The notes under the pieces are model-generated. The model had not been told where the DNA came from. It saw only the letters and a list, made by a program, of their open reading frames with translations, and ran no database searches. The position numbers and the translations under genes are program-made. Positions 23,461 through 35,224 of a stretch of 64,000 nucleotides of DNA are shown here, piece after piece. Positions within the stretch are counted from its first letter, which is position 1; each line of letters opens with the position of its first letter. This DNA is from Rhyacophila brunnea (taxonomy: Eukaryota; Arthropoda; Insecta; Trichoptera; Rhyacophilidae). The DNA is taken from the NCBI GenBank assembly GCA_022495005.1, contig JAGYXB010000018.1, positions 62,001-126,000 of the forward strand, given 5' to 3'.

Positions 23461-24785
23461 TTTATGCACTGACTTTCGTCGGGTTAATGATTATTTTTAA
23501 AATAATGGTGTATATTATTATGTGCACTTGGTTGGTTTAAGGCATTCAAGGATTACTTGCCGATAACCGTTATCTTTTCCTTTCCGCCATGCGACGGTAC
23601 AAGACGTAGCTGTAAGCTTCTTTTATTTCAAATTTCGTAGAATTCTTTGTTTCGTTGACATAGCGATCCAACAATTTCGATCATTTCGTTTCAAAGATGT
23701 ACCTAATTATTCAAATGGCTTAAATATTGTATTTCTCTAATTCTGTTGATTACAGAATATTTTTTATATAAAATTTAGACATTTCTTACGTTAATTGGCA
23801 ACAATATCTGTATTATGAATTATTTTATCTGTTCAAGAAAACTTTATAGCAGAGACCTCAAAATTCATAAGTCATATCATTTTTGAAATTGCATACGTAC
23901 TAGTATTAATATTATTCTTATAGAAAATTGATAGCAATATTTTTCAGATTATTGTTAAGCTGCATACACATAAATGTTTTAAAAAGAATGTGTATGGTTT
24001 TTCGCATACTACCTATCACTAGTTTTTATGCGTTTGAGGGACAAAATCTTACAGAATCTAACTCACTTTGACGCAACTATGAATACAAAAGTTACCTATG
24101 ATGCATCACTCTTGAAAATAACGGAAACTGTCACTTAAGATCTTAGATTATAGAAAAACTTAAGATAATAATATTACGTTAAACGGAAATCTTTTAAATT
24201 GTGAGTTAACTCTTTAATACTCGTACCTACTAAGAACTCATGGAATTCATTTATTTTCTGCGATGTAATTTGGACAATTTGTGTGCAAAACTGATATTTT
24301 TAATAAGAGTTTGGCCCTTTAATATTTTTCTATACTTAAATTTGATATAACCCTATAAAATACTTAAATAGCAGGTATATTTTAAATATAAAAAAAATAT
24401 AGTTTTGATTGGAAAAATGAAAGTTCTTACAAAAATTAATATTACTCTAGACTTATCTTAAAATTACAAATATTTTACTTTCACAGACTTACTAAATTCT
24501 ACAGATCATACTAAAACTAATAGGTCCAAAACTAGTAGGTATTTTAATTAAATTATTAACGAATAGTGTTGTTCATACATATCAGCAAAAATGTATTATG
24601 TGTTATAGCAAGTAGGTAACTACATGACGTACACTCCAGCTAGTTAAAATATCAAACAGTTTGGTTTAGGCTTGGCGCAAAACAAATGAATATTTTTTCT
24701 TTGAAACTAAGATTTTACCGATACAGCTAATGGATACTAGATACATTATTTATTTATTATAATGAAAAAAAATCTTATCTATATA
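23461..24785. other. AT-rich DNA, nothing recognised
   Basis: No gene seen. Confidence 0.35.
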
Positions 24786-25042
24786 TCGTCACTGTTCTGG
24801 CAGAAGACACTAATTCGAAAAAATGACATATCGAGTTAGTTATACCAAAATGTTCCTTATTTCAAGCTTTATCGTTTGGAAACCTTCTTAATAAATAAAC
24901 AGTCTTTATTTTAAAGTCATCCTTTTTACGATTCATTAATAAACTCACATGATAGACCATTTCAAACATTTTAACAACTTCAAAGTCAAATTACTCAAAA
25001 CTAGTATTCTCCAGTTAGTGTGTTCTGCCAGAACAAAGACGA
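24786..25042. mobile_element. Short MITE with TA-flanked terminal repeats
   Basis: TCGTCACTGTTCTGGCAGAA at the left is matched by the right end, which reads TCGTCTTTGTTCTGGCAGAA in reverse. TA flanks both ends (24784-24785 and 25043-25044), as expected for Tc1/mariner-type insertion. Length is about 257 bp, with no coding frame. Confidence 0.7.
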
Positions 25043-25044
25043 TA

Positions 25045-25735
25045 TGTCTTCTTCTTTTTCGGCCATATCCACTTCTTAGTTGGAGCATATGAACACCACG
25101 CGGTGCCTCCAAGAATCCCTGTCGCTCGCCAGTCTTCTTGCTTCATTCCAGGCTAAACCATCATTCTGTAGCTTTGCCGTATACACTCTTTAGATAGTAT
25201 TTAGCAGCCTTCCAGGATGCCGGAATCCGATCGGCTTGAAGAACATGCAAGCCAGGTTGAATTTCTCTTTTGGCATCCGCACCACGTGGTCGAGCCAGGT
25301 CCAACGTCGCCTCTTCACTCTCAGCGTGATGTAAGGCTAGTTTGTGCATTCTCTTATCTCCTCGTTACTCGTACCACCGCACACCCAGTATCTGTCACAA
25401 ACATCTGTTTTCGAAGCTCAGTATACTATTGCTCTGAATCTTTGTAAGGTGCCATGATTCGCTACCGTAAAGTAGCACCGTCAGAATACAAGCATGGAAT
25501 AGGCGGCATTTGGTTTTGAGCGAGTACAATACTCCGCATCGAGTTGAATGTTGCTCCAGCCATACGGATAGCGAGCTCCCTCTGCAAAACGCCATTTCCC
25601 GTGATGTGTACTCCCAGATATTTGAAGCTGTCGACGCTTTCAATGTTTTGCCCCTCGCTAATCAGAGGGAAATCTGGATCAGGACAGGTGATATTGCACA
25701 AAACGTTGGGTTTCTTCACGTAGATTTTCAAACTA
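25045..25735 (-). pseudogene. Decayed LINE reverse-transcriptase C-terminal region
   Basis: Minus-strand frames, broken by shifts, carry in order SVDSFKYLGVHITGNG (about 25630), RLFHACILTVLLYGSESWHL (about 25480), and a zinc-finger-free tail with RRRWTWLDHVVRMPKEKFNL (about 25270). FKYLG, LLYGSESW and the W..HV.RM tail follow the usual order downstream of the reverse-transcriptase catalytic region in insect LINEs. The catalytic segment itself is absent. At least two frameshifts make it dead. Confidence 0.75.
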
Positions 25736-25753
25736 ACTCGAGACGAATTATTA

Positions 25754-25991
25754 GCTTGGTATCAAAGTGGGACAAACGCCACCTCCCACTAAATTCATGT
25801 TTTATTGATTATGGTAGTGCAAGTGATGCTTTTTTCAAAAATCTACCAAAAGTATCGAAAACGGTAGTTTTCATAGAGATTTTTGAGTTTAAAGTTTGTA
25901 TATTATATGAAAAACGGACACTTTTCACACATGTTCATGAGTCTCCTGTAAAATTTTGTAAATTTTTTATGTTCCACTTTGATACTAAGCC
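25754..25991. mobile_element. Tc1/mariner-like MITE, 238 bp
   Basis: The left end GCTTGGTATCAAAGTGGGAC matches the inverted right end GGCTTAGTATCAAAGTGGAA. TA is at both sides (25752-25753 and 25992-25993). The box TCTCCTGTAAAATT lies at 25942-25955, 36 bp from the right end. A 169-codon plus-strand frame through this region and the antisense LINE is a read-through shadow, not a gene. Confidence 0.7.
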
Positions 25992-26029
25992 TACTATTGT
26001 TATGCAACTTGTCGATTAAATTTTATTTT

Positions 26030-26278
26030 TATTTTATTTTTGGACCATGTTCGATCCTAATAGGATCATATGGGCTTCCACAAAGTGGAGATTTATATTT
26101 AGAGATTTTATTTTTAGGATAAATGGATGTCAGCCACTTGCTCAAACTATAAGGTCCATACTCTAGTTCATACACAAAGTGAAAACAATATGTGTACTTG
26201 CCAGACCCAGGATTCGAACCTGAGACCCTCGATACTAAAGACCGGCGCTTAAGCCACGCGGCAATGTGGGTGTTTTTT
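26030..26278 (-). mobile_element. SINE-B copy
   Basis: The minus strand has a tRNA-like head at about 26205-26275 (GCGGCTTAAGCGCCGG-like A-box region; B-box GGTTCGAATCCTGGG). The body follows, with AGCAAGTGGCTGACATCCAT, AGGCCCATATGATCC-like and GATCGAACATGG, then a T/A-rich tail toward 26030. The family has at least six other pieces in the window. The D-arm TGGCCGCGCGGC type resembles Leu or Ser tRNAs. Confidence 0.85.
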
Positions 26279-27532
26279 TCTGTTTTTTTGTGTATTATTT
26301 ATTTATTTAATTTTATACATTTAGTAACTAATGTATTCTGTATCTGTAGAAATAAAAGAGAATCATAATATATTATTTTGAATCTCCTCTCCTCTATAGT
26401 AACTTGTAGAATTAGTGTACCTACATTATATTGTAAAATCTCAATAGTTTAAAAATAAACATCGAAACATATATTGTAATATAAGTGTATCACATATTCG
26501 CATGCAATGTTTTTAATCTGTTCTCCTAACAAGTCTACATTAATATTCAGATTTCATACGATAGGGTATGTTCCAATGTAAGTCAATGATCTCATAAAAT
26601 GAATTCTCCAAAATTTTAACAGTTATTATTTAATAATGGACAACAGTAAAATGCATATAATATATACTCAACACATTATTAATACATGTAAGTACATCCA
26701 CGTATATAAAATAAACTACTATCGTAATAATGTGACCTATATGTTATGTAAATAATTAGTATATATAGAGTTACGGTATAACATTGTATCCTTAATGTAT
26801 TCTATTTAAAAAAAATGTTCTAAATGTAATACATGCCCTGATAATAATACTATGTTGTATGTCAGATTTAATATGCAGACTTGAACAGTCAAACTATAAC
26901 ACAATAGGTTATAGAAATCAATAGGCACCCATTGATTGATTGATATTGAAATACTTACCTCACAAAATATATTGAACCTTGTAATAAATTAATACGTATT
27001 CGTTGTGTTTATGCCCTCAAAATCTGTGTATGCACAAAAAATATTTTACGATAATTTTAGACAGTAAATTGGATAGTCAAATCTATTGTTTGCTGGGAGA
27101 GATTAATGTAATATTTTCAAATTTAAAAATAATACAATACAAAATATGTAAGCAACCTAAGCAATATCCTTGTAGACACAGCAAAAAAAAGAAAATTTAC
27201 TTTCAGAGTTTAATATTATTATTACTGATGAAAACAATTCATTATATTAGAACTAGTCAATGCTTTATGATAGTAGATTATCTTATCGTCATTTTAGCTG
27301 AATGCTTATCGTCATTTGCTGAATTAAGAATTTCTTTACTGTATCATTTTTTTTCGGACCATAGTCTTCAATAATTGTCACATAATTCTGCCGAGCCTGA
27401 TTATATCATCTAGTCTGCGGATTTTTGATCACGCCTGAGGTCTTTATACATGAAGTATACGTGTTAACAAATAATAATTTATGAAGACTTTTATAGAAAT
27501 TTTTAAGAGTCAGCATCTCACAATCTGAAGCG
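26279..27532. other. AT-rich DNA, nothing recognised
   Basis: A 123-codon frame at 27003-27374 is rich in AT-encoded residues and shows no motif; I do not accept it as a gene. Confidence 0.35.
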
Positions 27533-28101
27533 TTAAGGTGATGCCTTTACTGAGCCTTTTTTAAAGAGGCACCTAGCGAAAAAATACGAAGCTCGCAATT
27601 TGAGACATTTTTTTGATAATTTACAATTGAGTCGTATAGTATCAAAAGTAGAACTGTCGCAGATATATCAAAATTTAACTAAGTATGACAAATTATTCTT
27701 CTGACCATAATGTACGACTAGCAATATAATATTCGAATCAAAATCATATTTGTGTGGTATAAAATTGTGATGGCACATAGGGCTTGGTATCATAATTAGA
27801 ACTGTTCAATTTTTTAAAAAAAGTTTATTAAGTTTTATATTTTCTGACGTGGAGATTTTTGAATAATTCATAGTTTTAGTATTTTTTATATTTATTTTAA
27901 AAAACATAAATTTTTATAAAAAATATAAATGTGTATAACTTGAAATCCTTTTTATTTATATCTGTAATTAATGTTTTCAGATACATATTTATTATTTAAT
28001 ACAGAATTTGTAATTTATCAAAAAAATGTCTCAAATTGCAAGCTTCGTATTTTTCCGCTAGGTGCCTCTTTAAAGAAGGCTCAGTAAAGGCTTCACCTTA
28101 A
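27533..28101. mobile_element. TTAA-flanked foldback element, family P3
   Basis: The element spans 27537-28097 between TTAA at 27533-27536 and 28098-28101. The arms are about 90-100 bp inverted repeats. The left contains GGTGATGCCTTTACTGAGCC, AGGCACCTAGCG and AATTTGAGACATTTTTTTGA; the right has the mirror images. No coding frame. The outer bases GGTGA resemble one end of family P1 at 32.7 kb (GGTGACGCATCAGTG), suggesting a common transposase type. Confidence 0.85.
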
Positions 28102-28742
28102 AGTTATATAATGTGATATCTTAGTCCCATGGGTATAAAAATGTACACTAAACTTCAGAAGACGACAAAATTCAATTGTAATACAACATGAGAAATGCAT
28201 ATCGGACATAATGTGAGAGTCGAAACATGTACGCCTATAACACCCAGTCGGTGTAGATTGTTTATTCTCTGGGTATGGAGAGAGATGAACCTGATTTAAG
28301 CGGGCGTACCACTGTGGGAGTAATAGGGCAAGGTAAGGTACGCATAGGACTAAGATAGAGTCGAAAACATCTGGTGGTTAGCCCACCGATTGACCGTTGA
28401 TGGCCGATTGGGTTGAACTCTATCAGCTAATGGGCGTACAGGCTAAATAAGTAATGTAGGAATTTAAAATGTTGGACATAAAACAATATTTGTAGAACAC
28501 ACAAACAGGACATCAATAGATAAATGTCAAACGACGGAAAAGGTATCAAACGACCAAACTTATTGGAGAGCGGGAGATTAGAACTCTTAATCCAATGTTG
28601 TCAATCTAAACCTAAGCTAACATAACCTGACCTAACGGATGTTTCAGGGTTTAACTATGAGAATTTTAATCCAGAGACAGTGTTAGACTTTAATATGGTT
28701 AGTCAGTTATAAGGTTGAGGTTTTTACGTTTTTAAAATACTT
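28102..28742. other. Unassigned DNA with one shared segment
   Basis: 28330-28390 shares GTCGAAAACATCTGGTGGTT with about 20203. Otherwise nothing recognised. Confidence 0.35.
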
Positions 28743-29264
28743 TTAGGCTAATGCCACATAGGCAAGTGCCTTTGCTAGTTGGCTACGTGCTAGGTGACAT
28801 ATCCTAGCAAACGGACGCACACTATACTATTGGAATGGCCACACTGCACGTTTTGCGCCTCGCTACGTGATTATTAGTCACCTAGTTGAGTCTCCCGGTG
28901 AACAAACGTGTTGGCGATTTTTATTGTGTCACCTAGTGATTTTGCAAGATGGCGGATGTTTCTTCAGTATGACAAACGTCAAACACCATATATTTTGAGG
29001 GTATGAATAATGACGCATGAAATGAATTGACATTATGCACCCAACAAGTTAGAATTTGAAACTTTAAACATAAATTCTCTGTGAGAAGTAGCTTTGTGTT
29101 TAGTTTTGAGAGTGACATATCTTTGTTAACTTGAGCGCTCCCAAATGTCAAATGAATTTGTACCTAAGCACGTAGCGTTCAATGTGGCAGTAGTGTTTTT
29201 AGTATAAAAACATAGCACCTAGCTCATTATTAGCGAAGCATATACCTATGTGGCCGAAGCCTTA
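28743..29264. mobile_element. PIF/Harbinger-like MITE, 516 bp
   Basis: The element spans 28746-29261. Left end GGCTAATGCCACATAGGCAA; right end inverted GGCTTCGGCCACATAGGTAT. It is flanked by TTA on both sides (28743-28745 and 29262-29264); a 3 bp TTA/TAA duplication is characteristic of PIF/Harbinger. The interior holds CACCTAG repeats, one set inverted relative to another. A 72-codon minus frame inside has no known motif. Confidence 0.65.
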
Positions 29265-29404
29265 ATGATTTGTGGTGGAAAAACAAGTTGGAAATATGGG
29301 TTTAATTAATATGATGCATAATTTTAGTGATATTTTTTAAATGTATAATCATGAGCTTAAGCTGATACTGAGGCTAAGAACATGTCAGACAACGAGTAAA
29401 TGGG

Positions 29405-29578
29405 AATTCGCAGCTCTGCGATGAATGTGATGTTTCAGAGAACATTGTTCATATAGCAGTACAATGCCCTAAATATGAACGATACAGAGAACAGCTGCGA
29501 ATTGCGGATATCTTTGAGAATGTCGACGAATTGAAATGTGCTCTGGCGGTGGGTGTGACGGAAGAGCTTGGCAAGTGA
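29405..29578 (+). pseudogene. LINE C-terminal fragment with Cys-His motif
   Basis: The frame reads NSQLCDECDVSENIVHIAVQ then CPKYERYREQL and ends at a stop at 29576-29578. C-x2-C with a later H and CP.YE..R is the usual C-terminal element of R1/Jockey-like and related LINE proteins, just after the RNase H or reverse-transcriptase part. It is cut off upstream. A second LINE with the same kind of motif lies antisense at 54.7 kb. Confidence 0.65.
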
Positions 29579-32190
29579 GGACCTAATCGGCGGATCCTAT
29601 TCTAGATGAAGCAGTCAAAGCCTCGGCAAAATTATTAAAAAAATGTATAATCATACTAGTTTTCAAGAAAAAAAAATTAATACTTCGATTTAAAAGAAAA
29701 ACAAGTGTATGAAGGAGGCGTATTGGAGGTGTGATATTTGTGGATAACATTAAGTATAAATAATAATATATCAAACTAGCTTTTAATAACCATTACTGCT
29801 AATGTTCACAGATGATGTATATTATTCTGTTTTTCATTCAATTATTTCAAGTACCTATCTATGAATAATGAATATAATTGAATCCAATTTAACAAAACAT
29901 GGAGTTGTAGATATTGCGTCACACATCATTTGAGAATTATTGCCGCTGTTTTTCAATAAATATATCGGCAAACTAATCATAATAAATTATTGTTTGATCA
30001 ATGTGCTCCATATTGCGTTCAGGTCTTATTGGGCAATGCTCCATCTATACAATATTCATATGAAAATAACATTCGATAAGATTTATATGAATAATCTTTT
30101 TGACGTTTAAAACAATGGCGAACTGGCTTAATTTATATCTCAACCAATGCACAAATGAATTCAATATTACTGAGCTTATAATATCAAACATCACAATTAC
30201 TGCCTATATAAATTGATTATCGACACATACAATTTCAATTGCTTTCAGATAAACTAATTTATAAATAAATTAATATACCGTAACATAAAAAAGTCAAAAT
30301 AAATGTTGATATATAAATAAAGCAGCTTGAAATGAATATTAGTTGAAAAAGTGCTCATAGGGTAAACCAAAGATTATATTAACTCTTAATATGAGTATCA
30401 ATCCATGGAAAATCTCCAGTAACACACTGGTAGACGAGGAGTGTCTTGTTTTAAGTATCTAAGAGGCTGGTTTAAGCTCAGTACTCTATTTAGACTTTAG
30501 AGGAACAGTAGGCAGGGAGAGAAAGACCGAACTCATTACCGATGACCGACAAAAGATATGCCACAAAAAGAAAATACAAATATATATCATCCATATGGTT
30601 ACTTAATTTGTCATAGATTCAAATACAATATATTATGATATTTGTAAAATTTTCCTACTTTATAACTGTTTATTTAAATTTATAAACATGTACCTATTAT
30701 AATAGAATAAAATAAAATTAATTAAATCTAATTTAATTTATGAAATAAAATACTAAGTATAGAAAAAATGTGCACTGACTTGCAATTGTGCAATATTATG
30801 GAAAAATTCATGAAAAAATGTTGATATTTATGTTGTGAAAAGCTATTCTTATATTTTAAAATCGTGAAAAAAAATATAAATAAAATAATTACGGAAAAAC
30901 TAAGACTTAACCATATTTGGTTGAATATTGTTAGATAATTAGTTAAAAAAATAATGATTTATTTTGTACTTATACTAAGTAGGTAGGTACGTTTTTCTTA
31001 AAACCCCTTTAACGGTTGAGTTTTGAAAATGTAAAAAAAAAACTTATTTATCGTACCTATACGGATATTTACCAAACATTACCACTTCCTTCAAAGTGAA
31101 ATACGTAGTTTTAATATTTAAGTTTTGTTATAATATCCCTTTTTATGTTGAAGAGAAATACTTGTATGAAAATATTTTAGCCAAGCTATCAATTTTGAAC
31201 TATTTCTATTTGTAAATCCTATTTGTTAACCGAATTTTGTAACAATTGCATTATTTACATTAATTTACTTTCAATCAGATAAAAAAGGTATCGACATAAT
31301 AACGCTGATCTGTTTTTTAAATGATTAAAGATAATATGTATTTTAACTTAGTAGTATCCACACTTATGAAGAAATATGAGCCATAATAATTAATAATAAT
31401 CTAACTACTGCAACGCATTGCGATACTCAGTTGCCTATGTCAAAGATACTGTGTAGGCTAACTACCATGAAAAGATAATCAATATTACAAAACGGAATAT
31501 ACGCATGTGTTTTACTCTTAGTTTCATTAGCTTAAGGGTCAACTTCAGAAAAACACAAAAACATTCGAAACAGTTATTCACGCGGCAAAATGATCCACAA
31601 ATAAATCAAAATCTGAAAATTTTAATATATACATAGATTTATGTGTACGGTATCTAAATATTTGAGTTTTCAAATATCAGGTTTTTTGAAAACGCCACGT
31701 ATAATAAAATGTCGTAATTATTGTAATATTTAACTATCAATATTTTTTTTTTGATTCACAAGCAAATTAAACCTCCGCAGAATTATTGCGTAATCAGTAG
31801 GTCTACAACATAAGGCGGCTACTGTTAGTAACGTTAGTACGGCTAAGTTAAAAATATAATCTCTTTACCATATTTATTTATTAAGGCGTTTAATTGTTAC
31901 AATAAGTTAACCATCTAAACTGTCAAAAATATCTATCCCACTGTAAAAGTTAACACAGCCAAGAGAGAGGGTGTTAAAATATATCACTTTTTGACACACC
32001 TCAATACATGTACATATTATAAACTAGCGTCGATACGAACTACCGTTTATATAATAGCTTCGCAATTAGTTATAGCATGCTTGTCAAAGAATATAGCATC
32101 TTTCTGTTTGGTCAAAGGCTTTCTATTAAACTTACAAATACGTCACTAAAAAACTCTATGCTTACACTCCAAAAATAAATGATTACAAAC
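29579..32190. other. Long AT-rich stretch, nothing recognised
   Basis: About 2.6 kb with no supported gene, RNA or repeat boundary. Confidence 0.4.
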
Positions 32191-32194
32191 ATAA

Positions 32195-32300
32195 GGTCGT
32201 TTTCGTAGTCGAATGCGTAATGTACTGGCTTTTAGTCTGGGAACTCCGTGTTCGATTCCCGATAAGGTCACAATACAATGTTTATATAATCGACTTACTT
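32195..32300 (+). mobile_element. tRNA-like SINE head (single copy here)
   Basis: TCGTAGTCGAATGCGTAATG and a B-box-like GTGTTCGATTCCC are spaced as in a tRNA gene. The acceptor stem does not pair convincingly and the sequence continues into AT-rich DNA. This suggests a SINE derived from a tRNA rather than a working tRNA. Confidence 0.45.
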
Positions 32301-32678
32301 CTACTTATACACTACTGTTTTATTGCTCTAATATTAAAATTCATGGTCTGTTATTTATAAAAATAAATAATGCCTAAAATAAAAGTACCTGCCTAAATAT
32401 GTTCACTTTTTTATAAGTAGGTAGGTGTTTATTTTATAATGGTAATAACTGTCAATAATTATTGATGAAAAGAAATTTTATTTATTAAAATATCTAATTT
32501 TGAATAGAGAGTATCTTAGAATTTTATTTAATTTATGCCAACAACTTTTAAAAATGGAACTGTCTACAAAATGTACAATAGACAAAATGTACAGTTGACG
32601 ATGTCCCATTGCAGCGAATGAAACCGGTTTTGATCATTATTAAATTAAGTAAAATTAGTACACATATTGTGTTTTATT
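32301..32678. other. AT-rich DNA, nothing recognised
   Basis: No gene seen. Confidence 0.35.
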
Positions 32679-33055
32679 TTAAGGTGACGCATCAGTGAAA
32701 CGCCAAATAATTTTCAACTGTACGCGCGACGAAATTTTGTACTCGCTTTGCATTCATTGAGAGAACGTTGAGTCAGACACACGTCACTTTGCTGCGTGAT
32801 GGCAACGGGCCAATTAATTCTAAAATCGTGTAAAGATGACTAAAAACGTTACCTATTTACTTTAAAAAGAAAACATGTCAATGAATATATTATTATTGTT
32901 ACTAATAGAATAATAAACAGAACATAAAATGGACGTATGTTGGATTTATATGAGAAATAATATTTCGTTTGACAGGCGTCTTTGCACCCGCGACCCGCAA
33001 TCCGCACATCGCCTAGCAACGATCTTTTTAGACCGTGCCTCAACTAAGGCCTTAA
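32679..33055 (+). mobile_element. TTAA-flanked MITE, family P1 copy 3 (divergent)
   Basis: A 369 bp copy (32683-33051) lies between TTAA at 32679-32682 and 33052-33055. Left end GGTGACGCATCAGTGAAACG; right end inverted GGCCTTAGTTGAGGCACGGT. It shares AATCGTGTAAAGATGACTAA and GATCTTTTTAGACC with the copies at 5.7 and 7.6 kb but is clearly older or from another subfamily. Confidence 0.75.
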
Positions 33056-33545
33056 ATTGTCTGAGCTTGAAATTTATGATCATTAGAACGATTGACAAAA
33101 TTCATATTTGTCTGCATCGCTAACGTATTATGTATTATTATGCAACTGGTGGATAGCCTTAATGGCCAAGTATAGTTAAGTAGTAACTCTAACCACGCTG
33201 CGTATTTTTATGTGATCTAATTCTACGCCTACATTATTACCATTAAGCGATACAGGTGGTAAGTTGTAACATGGACGGACACGGATCTATTCTTTGCTTA
33301 AGACATTGTGAACATTTTACCGCCAACAAAAAGTTAAGCACATCGATAAATTGCGTGGTGTCCATTTTCGGAAGAATTACCCGGATTCAATTAAAAGTAT
33401 TTGTTGTCGAGTTTTATTGAGTGTTGACGTAATCAATAAGACGTAACCCGGATTCATCTTGAGCAATAAAAATATAATATCTACTGATTAATATAAAAAA
33501 ATAAAGTGTATATTATGTTTGAGAATCGTAAAATATTTCAAGATG
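33056..33545. other. No gene recognised
   Basis: Slightly mixed composition, no motif or repeat seen. Confidence 0.35.
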
Positions 33546-33760
33546 TCATGTAAATTAAATTCCGACCATGTCCAATCTTAATATGATCATGTGGGCCTCC
33601 ACAGAGTAGAGGTTTGTATTAACAGATTTTTTTTTACGAGAAATGGATGTCAGCCACTTGCTCAACCTATTAGGTCCATACCCTGACTCATACAAAATTG
33701 AAAAACAATACGTGTAGATGCCTGATCCATGATTCAAACTTGGGATTAAATTACCATCAG
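33546..33760 (-). mobile_element. SINE-B copy with degraded head
   Basis: The body is intact (GGATGTCAGCCACTTGCTCA, AACCTATTAGGTCCATACCC, complement of CATGTGGGCCTCCAC). The tRNA-like head is weak, with the B-box reduced to GATTCAAACTTGGG in plus-strand reading, and it stops near 33760. Confidence 0.75.
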
Positions 33761-33892
33761 TAAACAGTAAAGAGATTGTTAGTGTATTTTTGACAGTTTA
33801 TTTATTAACCACAACAATAGATAATAACATATTTGAATTTTGTTCTCAATTCATAGCATCTCTCAAAGTTAAATAGTTTATTAACGCTAATT

Positions 33893-34130
33893 AACGGCCT
33901 CACGATGGCCAAGCGGTAACGTGTCGACCTATGCTGTCGTGGGTACTGAGTTTGGCAAAATATCAGACTTGTATTAATTGGACTCCGAATAATATATGTA
34001 CTTAATGGTGAGCAAGTGGCTAAAATCCATTTATTGTAAACAATAAAATCGGTTAATAAAACCTACTTATACTCTGTGGAGGCCCATATAATCTTCATTG
34101 GATCGAACATGGTAAAAAATATATATAATA
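33893..34130 (+). mobile_element. SINE-B copy, diverged, full length
   Basis: The head CACGATGGCCAAGCGGTAAC at about 33900 is followed by a body with GTGAGCAAGTGGCTAAAATC and CTCTGTGGAGGCCCATATAA, then an A-rich tail. The B-box is degraded. It lies 130 bp from an inverted SINE-B, making another inverted pair. Confidence 0.75.
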
Positions 34131-34289
34131 TTTATATGCAAGATATAAACCACGACAAGACTAAATTTGATAAAAGCAGTAACTTATACCATAATTTCTA
34201 ATGTCTTTGGAGGCAAACAAACAATAGTTAATAATAACGCAATTTAACAAGCATTTTCATGTAGGACCTACTAGTCTAAATTATCGTAA

Positions 34290-34480
34290 TTAAGTAAGAG
34301 GCCTGTAGCTTAATTGGTTAAAGCAAATTGGCGCGATACCAGTAGATATACGGGTTCAAATCTGGTCAGGCGTCGTATTTTTTTCAAATGTGATTTTTTT
34401 AAGTAGGTGTTTTCAGGTTATGTATGTTGAACGTAAGTGCATTTTTTGTATTAAACAATAAAACTAAAAGGAATATAAAA
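34290..34480 (+). mobile_element. tRNA-like head with family T tail
   Basis: GCCTGTAGCTTAATTGGTTA is an A-box-like segment and GGGTTCAAATCTGG a B-box-like one. The following CGTCGTATTTTTTTCAAATG and GGTTATGTATGTTGAACG match the family T tail. Outer repeats are missing. Confidence 0.6.
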
Positions 34481-34831
34481 CGAAAAATATATCTTAAAAA
34501 AAAATGTAGCTACTTACATTAAATTATCTCATTAATAATATACCAGAAGTCAATGCGTAAAAAATCACTAAACTGTCTCTCTTGCAAAGTTTAATCATAT
34601 TTTACTTTTAGCATACATAATAAATATTATCTTCACGCCATTTTTCTTGAAAGATTTATTTGAAACTGATTTCATATGTTGATCTGAGAGTTATTTGTAA
34701 ATAAATATAAAAACTCATTGCATTAATGTAACAAGTCTAAATAAAGTTTTTTATACAATTTTACCATCATTATTTAGATAAATAATCCTGTAAAATTGCC
34801 AATAAGAAACCAAATCAGAATGAAAAGTCGC

Positions 34832-35224
34832 AATTCGAGTGCTTAAAGTCAGACAACGTTATCCACAAAAAGGTGTTTTTTTTTTTGAGATAACTTTATT
34901 TTACATTTACGGCTACATGATAGTCAAACAACGCTATGTCATTTTTTTCTAATTTCTTATTGAATCGTCGGTAAAGTTTAACGCTAACTACATAAGTAAC
35001 CCTTGTTTTCATATTTTTTAAAAAACTATCCCTATAAATTTTGACATCATCATAACCAAGATAAATGTACTCGTACAATACACAATAAATTATAAAATAC
35101 TAACATTAGGTTTTAAATAAACATTTCCCTTGTTGAGTAACAATAATCTAAAATAACGATTTTTGGCTCTCCTGTAAAGTTGCACTTTTGTTGATAGTGT
35201 TGTTTGACACTAAGCACTCGAATT
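34832..35224. mobile_element. MITE with AATTCGAGTGCTTA ends
   Basis: The left end AATTCGAGTGCTTAAAGTCA matches the inverted right end AATTCGAGTGCTTAGTGTCA. Length 393 bp. The box CTCTCCTGTAAAGTT is at 35167-35181, 43 bp from the right end. The ends share an AAAGT(C/G)..ACAAC core with the MITEs at 22.3 and 25.8 kb, suggesting one Tc1/mariner-like group, although TA flanks are not obvious here. Confidence 0.65.

Noticed and set aside
25510..26019. 169-codon plus-strand frame, the longest in the window
   Set aside because: It is antisense to the LINE fragment at its start and then runs through the TA-flanked MITE; no protein motif.
27003..27374. 123-codon frame
   Set aside because: Residue content follows AT-rich DNA and no domain is visible.
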